64,000 bases of DNA from Zanthoxylum bungeanum (lineage: Eukaryota > Streptophyta > Magnoliopsida > Sapindales > Rutaceae): the NCBI GenBank assembly GCA_019454045.1, contig SKCR01037606.1, positions 40,521 through 104,520 of the forward strand, written 5' to 3'. The notes under the pieces were generated by a model. It was not told the origin of the DNA. It saw nothing but the letters and a program-made list of their open reading frames with translations, and did no database searches. The position numbers and the translations under genes were made by a program. Position 1 is the first letter of the stretch. Every line of letters begins with the position of its first letter. Below are positions 45,637 to 56,429 of this stretch, one piece after another.

Positions 45637-47977
45637 TGTTGGGGTTGGTGCTCAGAGCGCCAATTCCCGGTTGTATTTCTTTTGAATACTTATGTAAAAC
45701 CTTATTATTATGAATAATATATGCAGTTTCTACAATATAACGTATCTTTTTATATGGTAAAGATGTAATGACCTTAGACTGATTAGTCATGGTACTGTTG
45801 CAAAAGCGTCGCAACTCACATTGATTAGTATCATGACGTTGTCATTCTCAGACTGTTCCTGGTCAAGGTTTACACTACTTGGTCAGTATAGTAAACCCGT
45901 TGAGACCGGTACATGTCGTATACTGGAATATATGATTCCAATGGTTTCTCAATGAACCATTAGTCTTGGAGACTAGTATAGACGTGTGGGTGTTTATAGC
46001 AGATAAACACTGAACGACTCACCGAAGATTCTTATTGGATGGTACACCAACGTCAATAAGAATCTTCTCGGGTTGAGTAGCACTTGTGATTCTTAGACTT
46101 GAGATGCCATTGTGGGCATATGAGACATCTTCTACACTTAGATGGCAGTCACGTCACAGATCTATTTAGATCAGACCTCCGCCTGTTCGTTGGGTGTAGA
46201 TAGATCCTCAGGGTGTCCTATGTGTATCAAGATAGGATCCCTCAATTCTGTGTACCAGAGCATAGGTAGTCCATATGATTAGCAATCAGATAAAACCATG
46301 GGCCCGTGGTAAAGTTTAGAAGCTAGTTCTAAACATTCTTTTTGAGATTGCTAATAGAATAGTCGACTGGATAATCCCTATATAGATTTGACATTTACAT
46401 CTATATCTCTGGGATTTATCCGGATACCTGTGACGGAGGAATTATACATTTGCCATGACCTCGACCTGTATGATTCAGCGAGATTATCCGTGATCGTCAT
46501 AATTTACGGGTATATAAATTATGGACACGAAATTGGATTTCGTGACGGATATACCTAAATCTAGAGAGCCTCAATAATGAAATATACTCGTAGAGCACTA
46601 GAGCAACATTTATAAATAATATTGATTATTTATAAAGTCGTTTAAAGGTTAAACGCAAAATACATGCTAAATGGACCCGATAGTCATTTGCTTAATTATT
46701 GTGTATTTACATTTAATACTTGATTAATTTAAATACACATTAATTAATAGTCAAATTGAGATATTTGACTAATATCCTAAATGAATATATGTATTTGATA
46801 TTTAATGTAAATATAATACATATATTTAATATATTTGTTTTTAATTAATTAATTATTTATTTAATTGTTAAATGATTAAATTAATTAAAATATAAATATC
46901 TTAACATTTGGATATTTGGATTAAATGGCTAAGTTGACTTTGTTGACTTAATTAAAATATATTTAAAGTGTTTTAGATATTTTATCAAGTTGATTAAATT
47001 GAAATCAAATGAAATTGAAATTACATTTCTTGTATATGCTTGTTGTATTTTCGGCCAAGGCATGTTTTTGCACAAGTATATATTGTTTTCATTTCATTTC
47101 ACTTTAATAACCTAATACACTTTTACAAAAAGTCCATTAAAAGAAACAAGAGAAGATAGAGAAGAAGAAAAGGAAAAACAAAGAAAAAGGTTGGATTTAG
47201 TAAGTTTTCTCAACTTACCATTAGAAAGGAAAATATTCCTTAGGATCTAGGCTACATCTTATGATATTCTTAAGTTATTCTTTTCTTTATTCTTTGTGTT
47301 TTTGGTGAATGGAAGTTTGGTGAAAGTGTTGAGCATGTATAATGGTGGAATTTTGTGACTAGTATAGTTATAAGTATTCTTTTAAGGTTTTGGAAACTTT
47401 GTTGCTAATCTAGAGTTGTTGACCCACTCTTAAATGACCTAGATTTGATCTTGAGTTGTTTCATTGTGTTGAGACTTTGGTTGGATGAAAGAAACATGAT
47501 TTAACTAATTGATTTAACCAATTTGGTCTAATTTGTCCAATTTGAAGAAATTGAAAAATTAGGTTTTAAGACCTTGTCCAATTTGGGTTACATCTTGATG
47601 TGTTTTGAAGCATGAAATTGAAAGATGCACAATTCCCCCCCTTTGGAGGCTCTCGGCCAAACTAAGGAATTTTGGGATTTTGGTTGCTTTTGGTGTTTTG
47701 ATGTTTTGAACATGCTAAGTTCATCTTAGAAATGATTTAGAATCATCCAAAATTGATTTGAACATTTTCGGACTAAAATGAACAAAATACCAAGTGTAAG
47801 GGCAATTCGGTAAATTCACTTAAATATTATTTATTGAATTTTATTTCATAATTTTATTAGTGGATAATTAAATAAATATATTTATTTAATTAATCCGAGA
47901 AAAAGTTTTGAAATCGGAAAATTTGATTTCTCACCGTTTCCGCTGCGTTACCGGATTTAGCCCCTAAAACCCCTACA
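45637..47977 (+). repeat. CopG 3' LTR
   Basis: 2341 bases, ending cccctaca, followed by the second gaata. Compared with the 5' LTR it lacks about 60 bases near 47585 and has a short gttttgat duplication near 47695. Confidence 0.95.
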
Positions 47978-47982
47978 GAATA

Positions 47983-48292
47983 TTGCTGCAGCTGAGGCAG
48001 AAATAGAAGCAATTTGGATATCAATAATCCTAATTAGATTAGGAGTATTTCTGTTAGCAGCTGAGCTAGGCTACAACACAGGCTATAGAATTAATGGTCT
48101 CATCAACGATCCAAGTATATACTTCAACTATTCATCTGATTCGTTCGGATCATACATCGTGGCAATGTGATGATCGAATAAATCGCATCAGATGATAACT
48201 TTGCAAGTCCACTGACGAAAGCAGTTTCTCAGCAGAAATTTGAGCGAACCGTACATAGTTCAAGTGTAGGACATTTGAGTGATTGGCTATAG
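47983..48292 (+). pseudogene. pol: CopH RNase H fragment, right part
   Basis: Resumes after CopG with ttgctgcagctgaggcagaa, the EYIAAAEVAKEAVW region in CopD. It continues through a C-terminal stretch that matches CopB 3340-3560 in reverse complement (for example ggtctcatcaacgatccaag). Stops are frequent. The short minus-strand frame at 48150-48335 is a shadow. Confidence 0.85.
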
Positions 48293-48306
48293 GCCAAGTG
48301 GGAGAT
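48293..48306 (+). promoter_or_regulatory. CopH polypurine tract
   Basis: GCCAAGTGGGAGAT, identical to CopB, adjoining TGTTGGACAATTATG. Confidence 0.85.
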
Positions 48307-50305
48307 TGTTGGACAATTATGACCCATAACATCACTATTTGTACAGAACATGGTGTTGTTGTACAAATTAACTATGTGACAAAGAAAATTGCTCTTTTAT
48401 CATTTGTAATTAGATTACCGAGATATATAAATGATAAAAGTCCATATGATTAGTTCTGAATTGATAAGATATGAGACAGTATCAATCCATGAAGGTTTAA
48501 TCATTAAAACATCCCTAGTCGGAGTATTATCAAGATTGGACATCGATAATGTGGAATAGACTAGTATTGCATTTGTGCGTGTTATGGGAGCATAATGGCA
48601 TAGTTCTCATATATTTAAATATTGGATACTTATGCAAATGTAATAGGAGGTTGTGTTTACCGATAGTACGGAAACAGCTTCGCTCTGGATAGACCCATCG
48701 GAATTCCATTGGTAGTATGACTATGTGTCTATGGAAGTCCGAATCAGGGTAGGTGTATTTGGTCTTAAACTGAGACTTGCACCGCTAATACTTGCGACAA
48801 TCAATATACTTTGGTTTTGGTCGTCCAGGGCTTTAACAGGTTCTGTGTACGCCTCTTCTAGGTATATTGAGAATCGTAGTGTATTGGGTGTGATGTCAAG
48901 ATGGAAGTATCACTCCAGTCATAGTGGAGATGATGATCACGTAGGATACGGAACTAGTGCTCTTATATGTTGCAGCTATCGGGATAATATGAATAGGTCA
49001 TGTTTATCCGATTATAGAGACTAGTTACCAGAGATCCGATATGTGCTTCGTACGGGGCAGACACAATTCCAGCCCCAGGCCTAGCACGTGACATCCGATA
49101 CTGGATCGCAATATGCAATACAACGTATACTACGCCTGATATAGATTACATATTCCTTTAAGAATATTTCTGGAGAATTGGGTAGACACGTTGCTTTGCT
49201 AGAAACCAACCATGTCTTGTAAATCGGTAAAAACGTAGTACTAGGTACGTACGTGTTCGGATAGTCCGACGACCGGATTTACTGCCAACATATCCAGGTA
49301 TCTCTTGGGTCGCTTCCCAAAGATTCACCGATGACGTGTGACTCGAACATAATTAATCTGGGATTAATTATAAGAGAGAGAAAATTAATCTAGGATTAAT
49401 TACGGAGAATTTTATCTGGGATAAAATTCAATTAAAAGAGAGAACGATTAATTTGGAATTAATCGATAAAATAATATATTTGATATATTATACGAAATTA
49501 GATTTCGACGCGGAATTAAAATTAGATTTTAATTCGGGCGAACGAGTTAATTTAGAATTAATTCGCTAGCGACGTGAATAGTAATTTTACTAGGCATAAT
49601 TATTTAATTAAATTTGATTTAATTACGTCGCAACGGAAAATTCGTTAATTCGAAATTAACGAACCCGAGCCCGGGAGTGTTTGCGGGCCCACTCGCATTT
49701 TGAATCAAGTGAGGCCCACAAGTCACATCTTGCGTCACATCTTGCGTCACATCACTAGTCAACTTTATCACTTTAATGTGATGGAAGTTGTTGGTTGATG
49801 GTTGAGTGCCAAACACTCAAGTGTGATGTTTTGAATGACTAATACCATTTATTTATTTTCGGTATATCATTTGAATTGATTTTAGAAATCAATACACACA
49901 ACACAACTCATCTTCTTCCTCTCTCTCTCCCATTCGGCCAAGGGCCAATTTTTCTCTCAAGTTCTTGGCTTGGCCGAGAACTACACATGCAAAAGGAAAG
50001 AATTTGTGGCAAATTTTTCATGATGCTAGCACATCCAATGGGTCAAACAAAGGTGATAGGGAAACCCATTCATGAGTATGGAATCTCAAATCAAAGCTTG
50101 GATCTTGGAGCACACAAATGGGGTTGACCGAAAATCAAAAGAGCACAAAAGGGGGCATTGCCGTGAGCTTCAAGGGAGCAAGAAATTTTGTGTTCTTCGC
50201 ATCGCAAATCCGTTCATTGTAAGTATGATTCCGCCATACTTCTTTATTGTATTCACATTATTTTCATTGCTTAATTGATCTTGGGACTATGGTAGAAACC
50301 CAACA
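48307..50305 (+). repeat. CopH 3' LTR
   Basis: 1999 bases from TGTTGGACAATT to GAAACCCAACA, in plus orientation: it is the reverse complement of the CopB/CopD LTR layout, with the palindrome run at 49340-49665. The right flank cttcattggtgg is CopF LTR sequence matching 30388, so CopH landed in the CopF 3' LTR. The left half of CopH, including its 5' LTR, is missing from the window. Frames at 48725-49024, 49876-50127 and 50072-50278 have no independent support. Confidence 0.9.
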
Positions 50306-50902
50306 CTTCATTGGTGGTGACTTGAATTGGTGTTGTGATTAATTAGATTAATGTTGGAAAAGTTGGATTAAAGCATGAAAACAACTGAAGATTTTGTTGC
50401 AAAATCAGATCTGGAAAACTGGGTTGTTTGTGATGAAAATGATGTCATTTGAATGTATTGGATGTGTTTTGGGTGTTTGAACAATTTCTGGATATTATTT
50501 CGGAGTTGAAATAAGCGAAAACGGTGAAAAACGGCGTTACCGGGTGACTTTTGAGCCAATCGGGTGATGGCTGGCCAAACAGTGAATTTGTCACTGTTTG
50601 GGCAGCCCATGAACTGCCCTGATTATATTGGGGCTGACGTAGGAAGCCCTCATGTCATTGGGTAATCGGTTCGGCAAAAACGTGTTTTATGTCATTTTAC
50701 GAAAAAACATTTTCGTAAAAATTCTGCGATGTTTCTTACTTATTTATGTCACTATTTGATATCGAATAAATACATTTAGGTGAAATATGAATGAATTATT
50801 CATATTGGATATTGAATAATTTATTCAGTAATTTAAAAGTTTTAAAATTACGATTTCGCCCGAACAGCGCTTCTATCGCGCCCTTTGCCCTTAACCCCAA
50901 CA
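50306..50902 (+). repeat. CopF 3' LTR, right part
   Basis: Aligns with 30388-30981 and ends ttaaccccaaca. The following bases are CopX LTR on the other strand. Confidence 0.88.
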
Positions 50903-51087
50903 TAGTATTACTACATGGCTATTATATGGTCAATGTCATTCTCAGCAATTTATATATCAATCTAACATGCATAATGACATTACCATTAACAAGATTGAAA
51001 ATAAAATATAGTTATTTTATTAATAAATAATAAAATATAATGTACAATACATTATTCGGATTGGCACTCTAAGCATCAACTCAAACA
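50903..51087 (-). repeat. CopX 5' LTR, U3 end (minus strand)
   Basis: Matches the last 190 bases of the CopE LTR, including tagttattttattaataaat and the end ggcactctaagcatcaactc. On the minus strand it starts TGTTTGAGTTGATGC. This is the far end of the LTR begun at 29454, and shows that everything between is later insertion. Confidence 0.78.
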
Positions 51088-51149
51088 TGAACAACACTGA
51101 ATATTGCATCTATCACCAGTTTGAGTTTCATCTATAACCTCTCATTTAC
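51088..51149. repeat. Left copy of a roughly 60-base duplication flanking GypJ
   Basis: tgaacaacactgaatattgc, then a stretch with gagtttcatct, matches 62118-62184 on the far side of GypJ in the same orientation, with about one difference in five bases. Confidence 0.7.
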
Positions 51150-52910
51150 TATTTCTGCAGTAGAAATCTACAAACAATAGAATTAAAAAAAAAAGAATAT
51201 AGAAGTTTGAGAAAAACTCCGTTACTTCTTAAATATTAAAAGATTGTTCCCTTGTTCCAGGATTTCTTGTACGATTTATAATATCTTATTACAAGAAAAA
51301 TAACTGACCATGATTACATTCCATTCATGTTTCCCATTAATTGACACACTCCATAGAATCTCCATATTCTGGGTGATTTTCCAGCTTAAAGAAATGGAAA
51401 GTTATTAATTGGCTATTTATTTCCTTGTTGTGAAGATTAGTGCCATTAAGAAGTTGATATTTCGGGCTTACTCCTTGCATGATCTTTGCTTGCCTTTCCG
51501 GAGGAGGGTTTGAGGCGGAGACCCTGCCAAATGATCCTGAATCCAGGTTCTGAACAGAGGTCTTGGCTTTAGATCTTGAAAGAAGCTTATGAATCAAACC
51601 CTGACAATGAGCCTTCGAAACTAGACTCTGGCAAGAGGTCCTGTAATCAGACTATGAGGAGATACTGAGATTAGACCCTGACGATAGCTTTGGAACCCTT
51701 TGGAGTGTGTTTGGCCATGGTCATGCGCACGATATATCCTCAAACAGTTCCCCCTTTTGTTCTCATCATTTTGAAAAAATGGTGGGGACAAATAATTCGA
51801 AGTTGGGCCTCCGATGGACTTTTTGGTGCCATGGGCTTCTTCCTTTTGGGACCTCCGATTTTTCTTTCTCTTTTTCTGTCTTCTGTTTCTTATGTGTCAT
51901 CTTCTCGCAAGACCTGGTAATGTCTCAGGAGCAGCAGAATGAGTTCCTCCACAAGCATTATGATATGAGTATGGATGTCTCTAAGCTAAAGGAGCAGTTG
52001 CAGGGTGCTGACAATCGTCGTCAAGATGAGCTTGAACTCCTCCTCTCTCAATCTCACGCTCTGTACAACATCATCATTTTGGTGTATAGTGCCAAGTGTT
52101 ATCGTTTGGGCTAGGAAAACCGCGTTTATGACCCTGCTGACAGAACCTACCGAGGAGGTCCTGATGAATGCAACATAAGTGCTGGGGTCGTGGATCAAAA
52201 TTATGATCCAGATCACCATGTCCAAAGTCGGGGCCTCATGATCGGCTTTTTGGACGACCTGGGGATGATATTGAGGGCAGTTCGGGTTTCTAAGATCTTA
52301 CGGAGTCCTCAGGTGCTGCCACATACCTTCCGATCGACATAGATCTCTCCCTAGTCCATTGTGCAAAGCTTCTCATCGGGATGCTCCTACCCCAGTTGTT
52401 CAGGGGGTCCATTCTCCTCCTCTGGTCCTACCAGCTCCCGCTACTTCATCAACCGACATTTCACTTTCAGATGGTACAGCCACTTCCTCGGCAAGTCCGG
52501 ATTCTGCCAAAGAACTTGTAAAATAATTTATTATGTATGTTGAACTTGTAGAATAATGTATTATATATGTGGAACTTGTAAAATAATATGTTATGTATGT
52601 GGAACATGTAAAATAACGTATTATGTATATGGCATTCGGGCCTGTTTTTTTTTTTCCTTTTTTAATATGAATAAAATAAGTATTTTCCTTTCATGTCCAT
52701 CTATTTTTCATTGACTTTGAATAAGAAACAAGGTTATAATATTAGGTCCCTTAAGAGGTTGGCACATACTATAGTGTGCCATCCTAAACGCGTTTAGTTA
52801 GAGGAGCAAGACCTCCCATGCATAGGTTCATCCTAAGTAGCAGGTTGTTAGATTGGCTGGGGTGGGTTGTCTGCCTCATGAGACTGATAGACTGGGCCAT
52901 CCTCGTATCA
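51150..52910 (-). repeat. GypJ 3' LTR
   Basis: Aligns with 60381-62092 from tttctgcagtag/tttatacagta to gggccatcct/gggccatccc. Divergence between the pair is high, so the insertion is old. The sequence just right of 52910 is internal and has no counterpart beyond 62092. The LTR carries an ORF on the plus strand, annotated separately. Confidence 0.82.
51919..52522 (+). CDS. ORF antisense to GypJ, within its 3' LTR
   Basis: Starting at MSQEQQNEFLHKHYDMS, this frame gives a predicted coiled-coil-like stretch (SKLKEQLQGADNRRQDELEL) and an in-frame TAG at 52112-52114. It then continues as ENRVYDPADRTYRG, VVDQNYDPDHHVQSRGLMIG and LRAVRVSKILRSPQ, later losing frame, to a tail TATSSASPDSAKELVK and stop. 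The other LTR has the same protein pieces, including the same TAG. Antisense ORFs are known in some Tat-lineage elements, usually between pol and the 3' LTR rather than in the LTR. Function unknown; no family recognised. Confidence is for a real former or present coding region. Confidence 0.45.
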
Positions 52911-53390
52911 AAAGCCTTAGTCGACGCTGTGGGGACAAGGTTGGTACCCCCTGGCATGCAAGGTTCTACCCTTCTGAGTCCGCTATGACCACTTCGTTTC
53001 GTCCAAGTGGCTATGCGGATTTCGAGAAGTTCCTCCCTTTGGTGCTGCGCAGACAGTTCTTAACCCATCAGAGCGTCTCCATGTCTTATATCATTCTGGG
53101 GAGTCCAATTTTTACTTTGAGTTGGATCAAGGCCTTGGGGGGAGTGGTAAGGGTTAATACCCATGGTGTTATTGTGATTATATTGCAGAGGCTGGGAATT
53201 GTCAAATGAGGCATCATTCTGCCAATGATTTCTGTCTAGAGAAAGCACACAACATCGCTAAATAACTCTCCAATGAGAGACTATGGAGCCAAGTTTCCTT
53301 TGAGGAGTATAAGAATGCACAGCGTCAAATTCAGTGGAAATAGAGATGAACCACCCCCCTCTTTCCTGTAGCTAGTTCACTGATGGATCA
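52853..53390 (+). pseudogene. Antisense ORF remnant in GypJ 3' untranslated region
   Basis: Open from 52853 to 53209 in one frame (RRCGDKVGTPWHARFYPSES, FRPSGYADFEKFLPLVLRRQ). A neighbouring frame offers protein-like text such as SNFYFELDQGLGG near 53103-53140, suggesting a frameshifted gene. It lies on the plus strand between pol and the 3' LTR, where Tat-type elements such as Grande and RIRE2 are known to carry antisense ORFs. The family assignment is inference. Confidence 0.35.
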
Positions 53391-53633
53391 TTTTTTGTAT
53401 TTTGCACAGACTTGTATTTAGTAAAGATGTATTATAACATTATTGAAATGCAACACTTTATTGTAATACAATATTTTATTGCAATATAGCACTTTATTTA
53501 ATGTTGAATCATGAATCGTCGATGTGCTTCATATTTGTCATGGTTTTCTTTTTTTTTTCTTTGTCAAACCCTGATGGACTTCTCCTAGAGCCTGACACCC
53601 TTCTGCTCAGATGGACTTCTTAGACGCTTTAGT

Positions 53634-54544
53634 CAGACCCTGATGGGAATTTTAACCCTAGGGTCTGGTATCTCGAATCTGGATGTTCTGATGGGTTTTT
53701 TTTACCCTTATCAGTCTTCTTTTTCTGGTCAGACCTTGATGGACATTCCCTCTTTGGGGATTGACATCCAGAAACTTCATGCTTTGATGGTTTTTTCTAC
53801 CATACATCAGAGTCTTTTTTATCGTGTCAACCCCTGATAGGCATTCCTTCTTTAGGGTATCGTGTCAGACCTTGATAGGCATTCCCTCTTTAGTGTCTGA
53901 CATCCAGAAATTTTATGCTCTTATGGGTTTTTCTACCATACATCAGAATCTTCTTTATCTTGTCAGACTATTATAGGCTTTCCCTCTTTAGGGTCTGACG
54001 TCCTACAACTTCATGCTTTGATGGGTTTTTCTACCATACATCAGAATCTTCTTTGTCATGTCAGAACCTTATAGGCATTCCCTCTTTAGGGTCTGACATC
54101 CAGAAACTTCATGTTCTGATGGGTTTTCTTAACTACATATCAGAGTCTTCTTTGTCGTGTCAGACCCTGATAGGCATTCCCTCTTTAGAGTCTGACATCC
54201 AGAAACTTCATGCTCTGATGGGTTTTTTTTACCATACATCAGAGTCTTCTTTGTCATGTCAGATCCTGATAGGCATTCCCTCTTTAAGTTCTGGCATCCA
54301 AAAACGTCATGCTCGGAGGGATTTTTCTACCATACATCAGAGTCTTCTTTGTCATGTCAGACCCTGTTATGCATCCCCTCTTTAGAGTCTAACATCTAGA
54401 AACTTCATGCTCTGGTGGGTTTTTCTACCATACATCGAAGATTTTTTCTTGTCAGACCCTGATATACATTCCCTCTTTAAAGTCTGACATTCAGAGTGCC
54501 CTTCTTGAAGCGGCTAGGTACTAACGGGTTTTTCTTCTAAGCGT
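53634..54544. repeat. 98-base tandem array in GypJ 3' untranslated region
   Basis: Nine nearly full units and one 38-base unit, each beginning cagaccctgataggcattcc or a variant, at 53634, 53730, 53828 (short), 53866, 53964, 54062, 54161, 54260, 54358 and 54453. A further degenerate unit lies at about 53565-53633. Within each unit the words tctgacatccagaaacttca and gggtttttctaccatacatc are conserved. Plus-strand frames here (53643-53837, 54053-54385) are products of the repeat. Confidence 0.93.
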
Positions 54545-54639
54545 CAGACTTTTTTTTGTTTATGGTAAAGTCTGCGGCACAATGAATATTAGACAGCCAA
54601 ATGATAAAAATATTTCATTTAAGTGGAATGGGTACGATA

Positions 54640-55800
54640 TTTTTACGTATAATATTTTCTAAGCATCTGTGCATTCCATGTTCTGGGCTTTGCTTTTCTA
54701 TTTCGAGCATTCAAGAGCTTGTAGGTTCTCATGCCTAGGTCTTGACTGACTTCGAAAAGGCATCCCCATTTTTTCCTAGATTTCTCTTCTGTTGGACCTC
54801 TGGGGTTTTCTCGAGCACCCACTCTCCCACCTTTAATCTTTAGATCCTCACTTTTTTGTTGAAGTAGGACCTTGTTATCTGTTGGCATGTTGCAATTCAG
54901 ATCTGTGCATACTCTCTGAGTTCTTCCAGTAAGTCCAGGTTTCTCACTAGTTGCTCCCGATTCTCTTTTTCATGCTCAACGGTCAAATTTATTAAGGTTG
55001 ATTCATATACCAAAGCGAAGGCATTTCTCTTGTTGCTTCTTTTCGTGTGGTTCTTTGTGCCAATAGTACTTTAGGTAACTCCTCAAACCAACTTCCTTTT
55101 TTGTCATCCAGGTTTTGCTTGAGGTTGTTAACAATCACTTTGTTTGTAGCTTTTTCCATTTCATTAGCTTGCAAGTAATAAGTACACTACAGAGAAGAGG
55201 ACTCTGATCTCATACTATTCACATAACTTGGTGACTGTGGGATTGTTGAACTGAGTGCCATTGTCCATCGTCAGAGCTTTTGGTATGCCAAACCTGTAAA
55301 TTATGTGCTTCCAGAAGAAAGCAATCACGTTTTTCTAGGTGACCTTAGTGTATGTCTTGACTTCTACCCAGTTGGTGAAGTAATCGGTAGCCACCAGAAT
55401 AAATCAGTTCCTCCATTTTTACCATTGGAAGTTTCTCAATGATGTCCAAACCCCCACGCGCGAAGGGCCAGGGGCTGACTATAAAATTCAACATTTCATA
55501 GGATTGATGTATTACAGGTGCGTGCTTCTGGTACTTCTCACACAGTCGTGAAAATTTTTTTCCACTCTCTATTAGATACGATCGGTAATATCCAACGGTG
55601 AAGATCCGGTGCACTAAGCTTTTGTCGCCTGTATGATTGCCACATGCCCACACGTACACTTGTTGTAGCACATATTCCTGATCTTCCTCCCTAACACATC
55701 GCAGGAGTTGTCCATCGAATGATCTTCTGAATAATTCCTATTCCTTCACCATGTACCTAGCTGCCTTCAGTCTTTCGGGCTTCGCCTCTGCCCCGGGGTC
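54640..55800 (-). pseudogene. pol: GypJ integrase
   Basis: Right to left: a zinc-binding region GNHTGDKSLVHRIFTVGYY with FSRLCEKYQKHA (the second Cys of the HHCC finger is Tyr), then the core start WPFARGGLDIIEKLP with the first catalytic Asp (55345-55671). Next comes the core end ANEMEKATNKVIVNNLKQNL and EELPKVLLAQRTTRKEATRE (54992-55174). Last is the C-terminal domain ending KPRTWNAQMLRKYYT (from 54643), which matches the usual Tat ending PRTWNAxxLRRYY. The second Asp region (about 55180-55340) is out of frame and partly lost. Confidence 0.87.
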
Positions 55801-55959
55801 GTGTTCCATTTTCTAAATAGTCTATGATTAGGTCCACCCAACTACTAGGGTTTCACTCGATCATTAGCATATTCTCCAGTTCCAATCCCCTAGGCTATGG
55901 TCTATCAGATCCTGCTGGAATAGGGCTTGGCAGCTTTGGGTCTGACATTGGAGGTTCCG

Positions 55960-56420
55960 CTGTGTCAGGGTTTGATATTCTTAGTCTTTCGATCTTGGGG
56001 ATTGACACTCAGCTTTCTCTTCGATGCTCCCTTATTGCCGCCTTCTTTGCCAGACCGTTGGCTATGGCGTTCAGTTCTCTCTTGATTTCTTGTACCTCAA
56101 CCATTTTGAACCTCTCTAATGTTTTCCTCACTATCATTACATATTCATGCATTCTGAGGTTCTTAGCCTCTAACCTCTCATCCAGATATTCTGACCCTAA
56201 TTCAGAGTCAAGGTTCACCTTTAATTCTTTATTACCATCATGGCAGCTAACTCCAGCCCATGCATCAAAGCTTCGTACTCCACCTCGTTGTTGGTGGAAG
56301 GGTTTGAGAGCTTGAGAGCTTCTTCTATGAGCATCGTGGAGTCTGACTCGAGGATAACTCCTAACCCAGCCCTCATTCTACTCATTGCTCCTTCGGTGTA
56401 CAGTTTCCATTAAACAACGT
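55960..56420 (-). pseudogene. pol: GypJ second RNase H domain
   Basis: Minus-strand text LKLSNPSTNNEVEYEALMHG (about 56250-56310), then after a stop NLDSELGSEYLDERLEAKNL and EVQEIKRELNAIANGLAKKA. The TNNEVEYEAL and D-S segments are the conserved parts of the extra RNase H found between RT/RNase H and integrase in Tat elements. One stop and altered residues near the Asp (LDSEL for YSDSQL) make it inactive. Confidence 0.83.
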
Positions 56421-56429
56421 CTTCGGGTA

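Larger units (their letters stand above)
38515..47977 (+). mobile_element. CopG: complete plus-strand Ty1/Copia element
   Basis: 9463 bases with LTRs at 38515-40905 and 45637-47977, a perfect gaata target duplication (38510-38514 and 47978-47982), exact primer site, leader, gag, protease, integrase, RT, RNase H and polypurine tract in order. LTR copies are highly similar apart from a few indels. It is therefore the most complete and one of the youngest elements here. Gag-pol nonetheless has about eight stops or frameshifts. Confidence 0.96.

Noticed and set aside
51690..51920. 76-codon ORF MEPFGVCLAMVM... in GypJ LTR
   Set aside because: The frame is closed in the other LTR copy and does not match it at protein level, unlike the neighbouring 51919-52522 frame.
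53634..54544. Possible CRISPR-like array
   Set aside because: Whole 98-base units repeat with no unique spacers, in a plant retrotransposon 3' untranslated region; it is an ordinary tandem array.
55824..56315. 163-codon plus-strand ORF
   Set aside because: Antisense to the GypJ second RNase H, whose conserved residues are readable on the minus strand; the plus-strand product has no motif.
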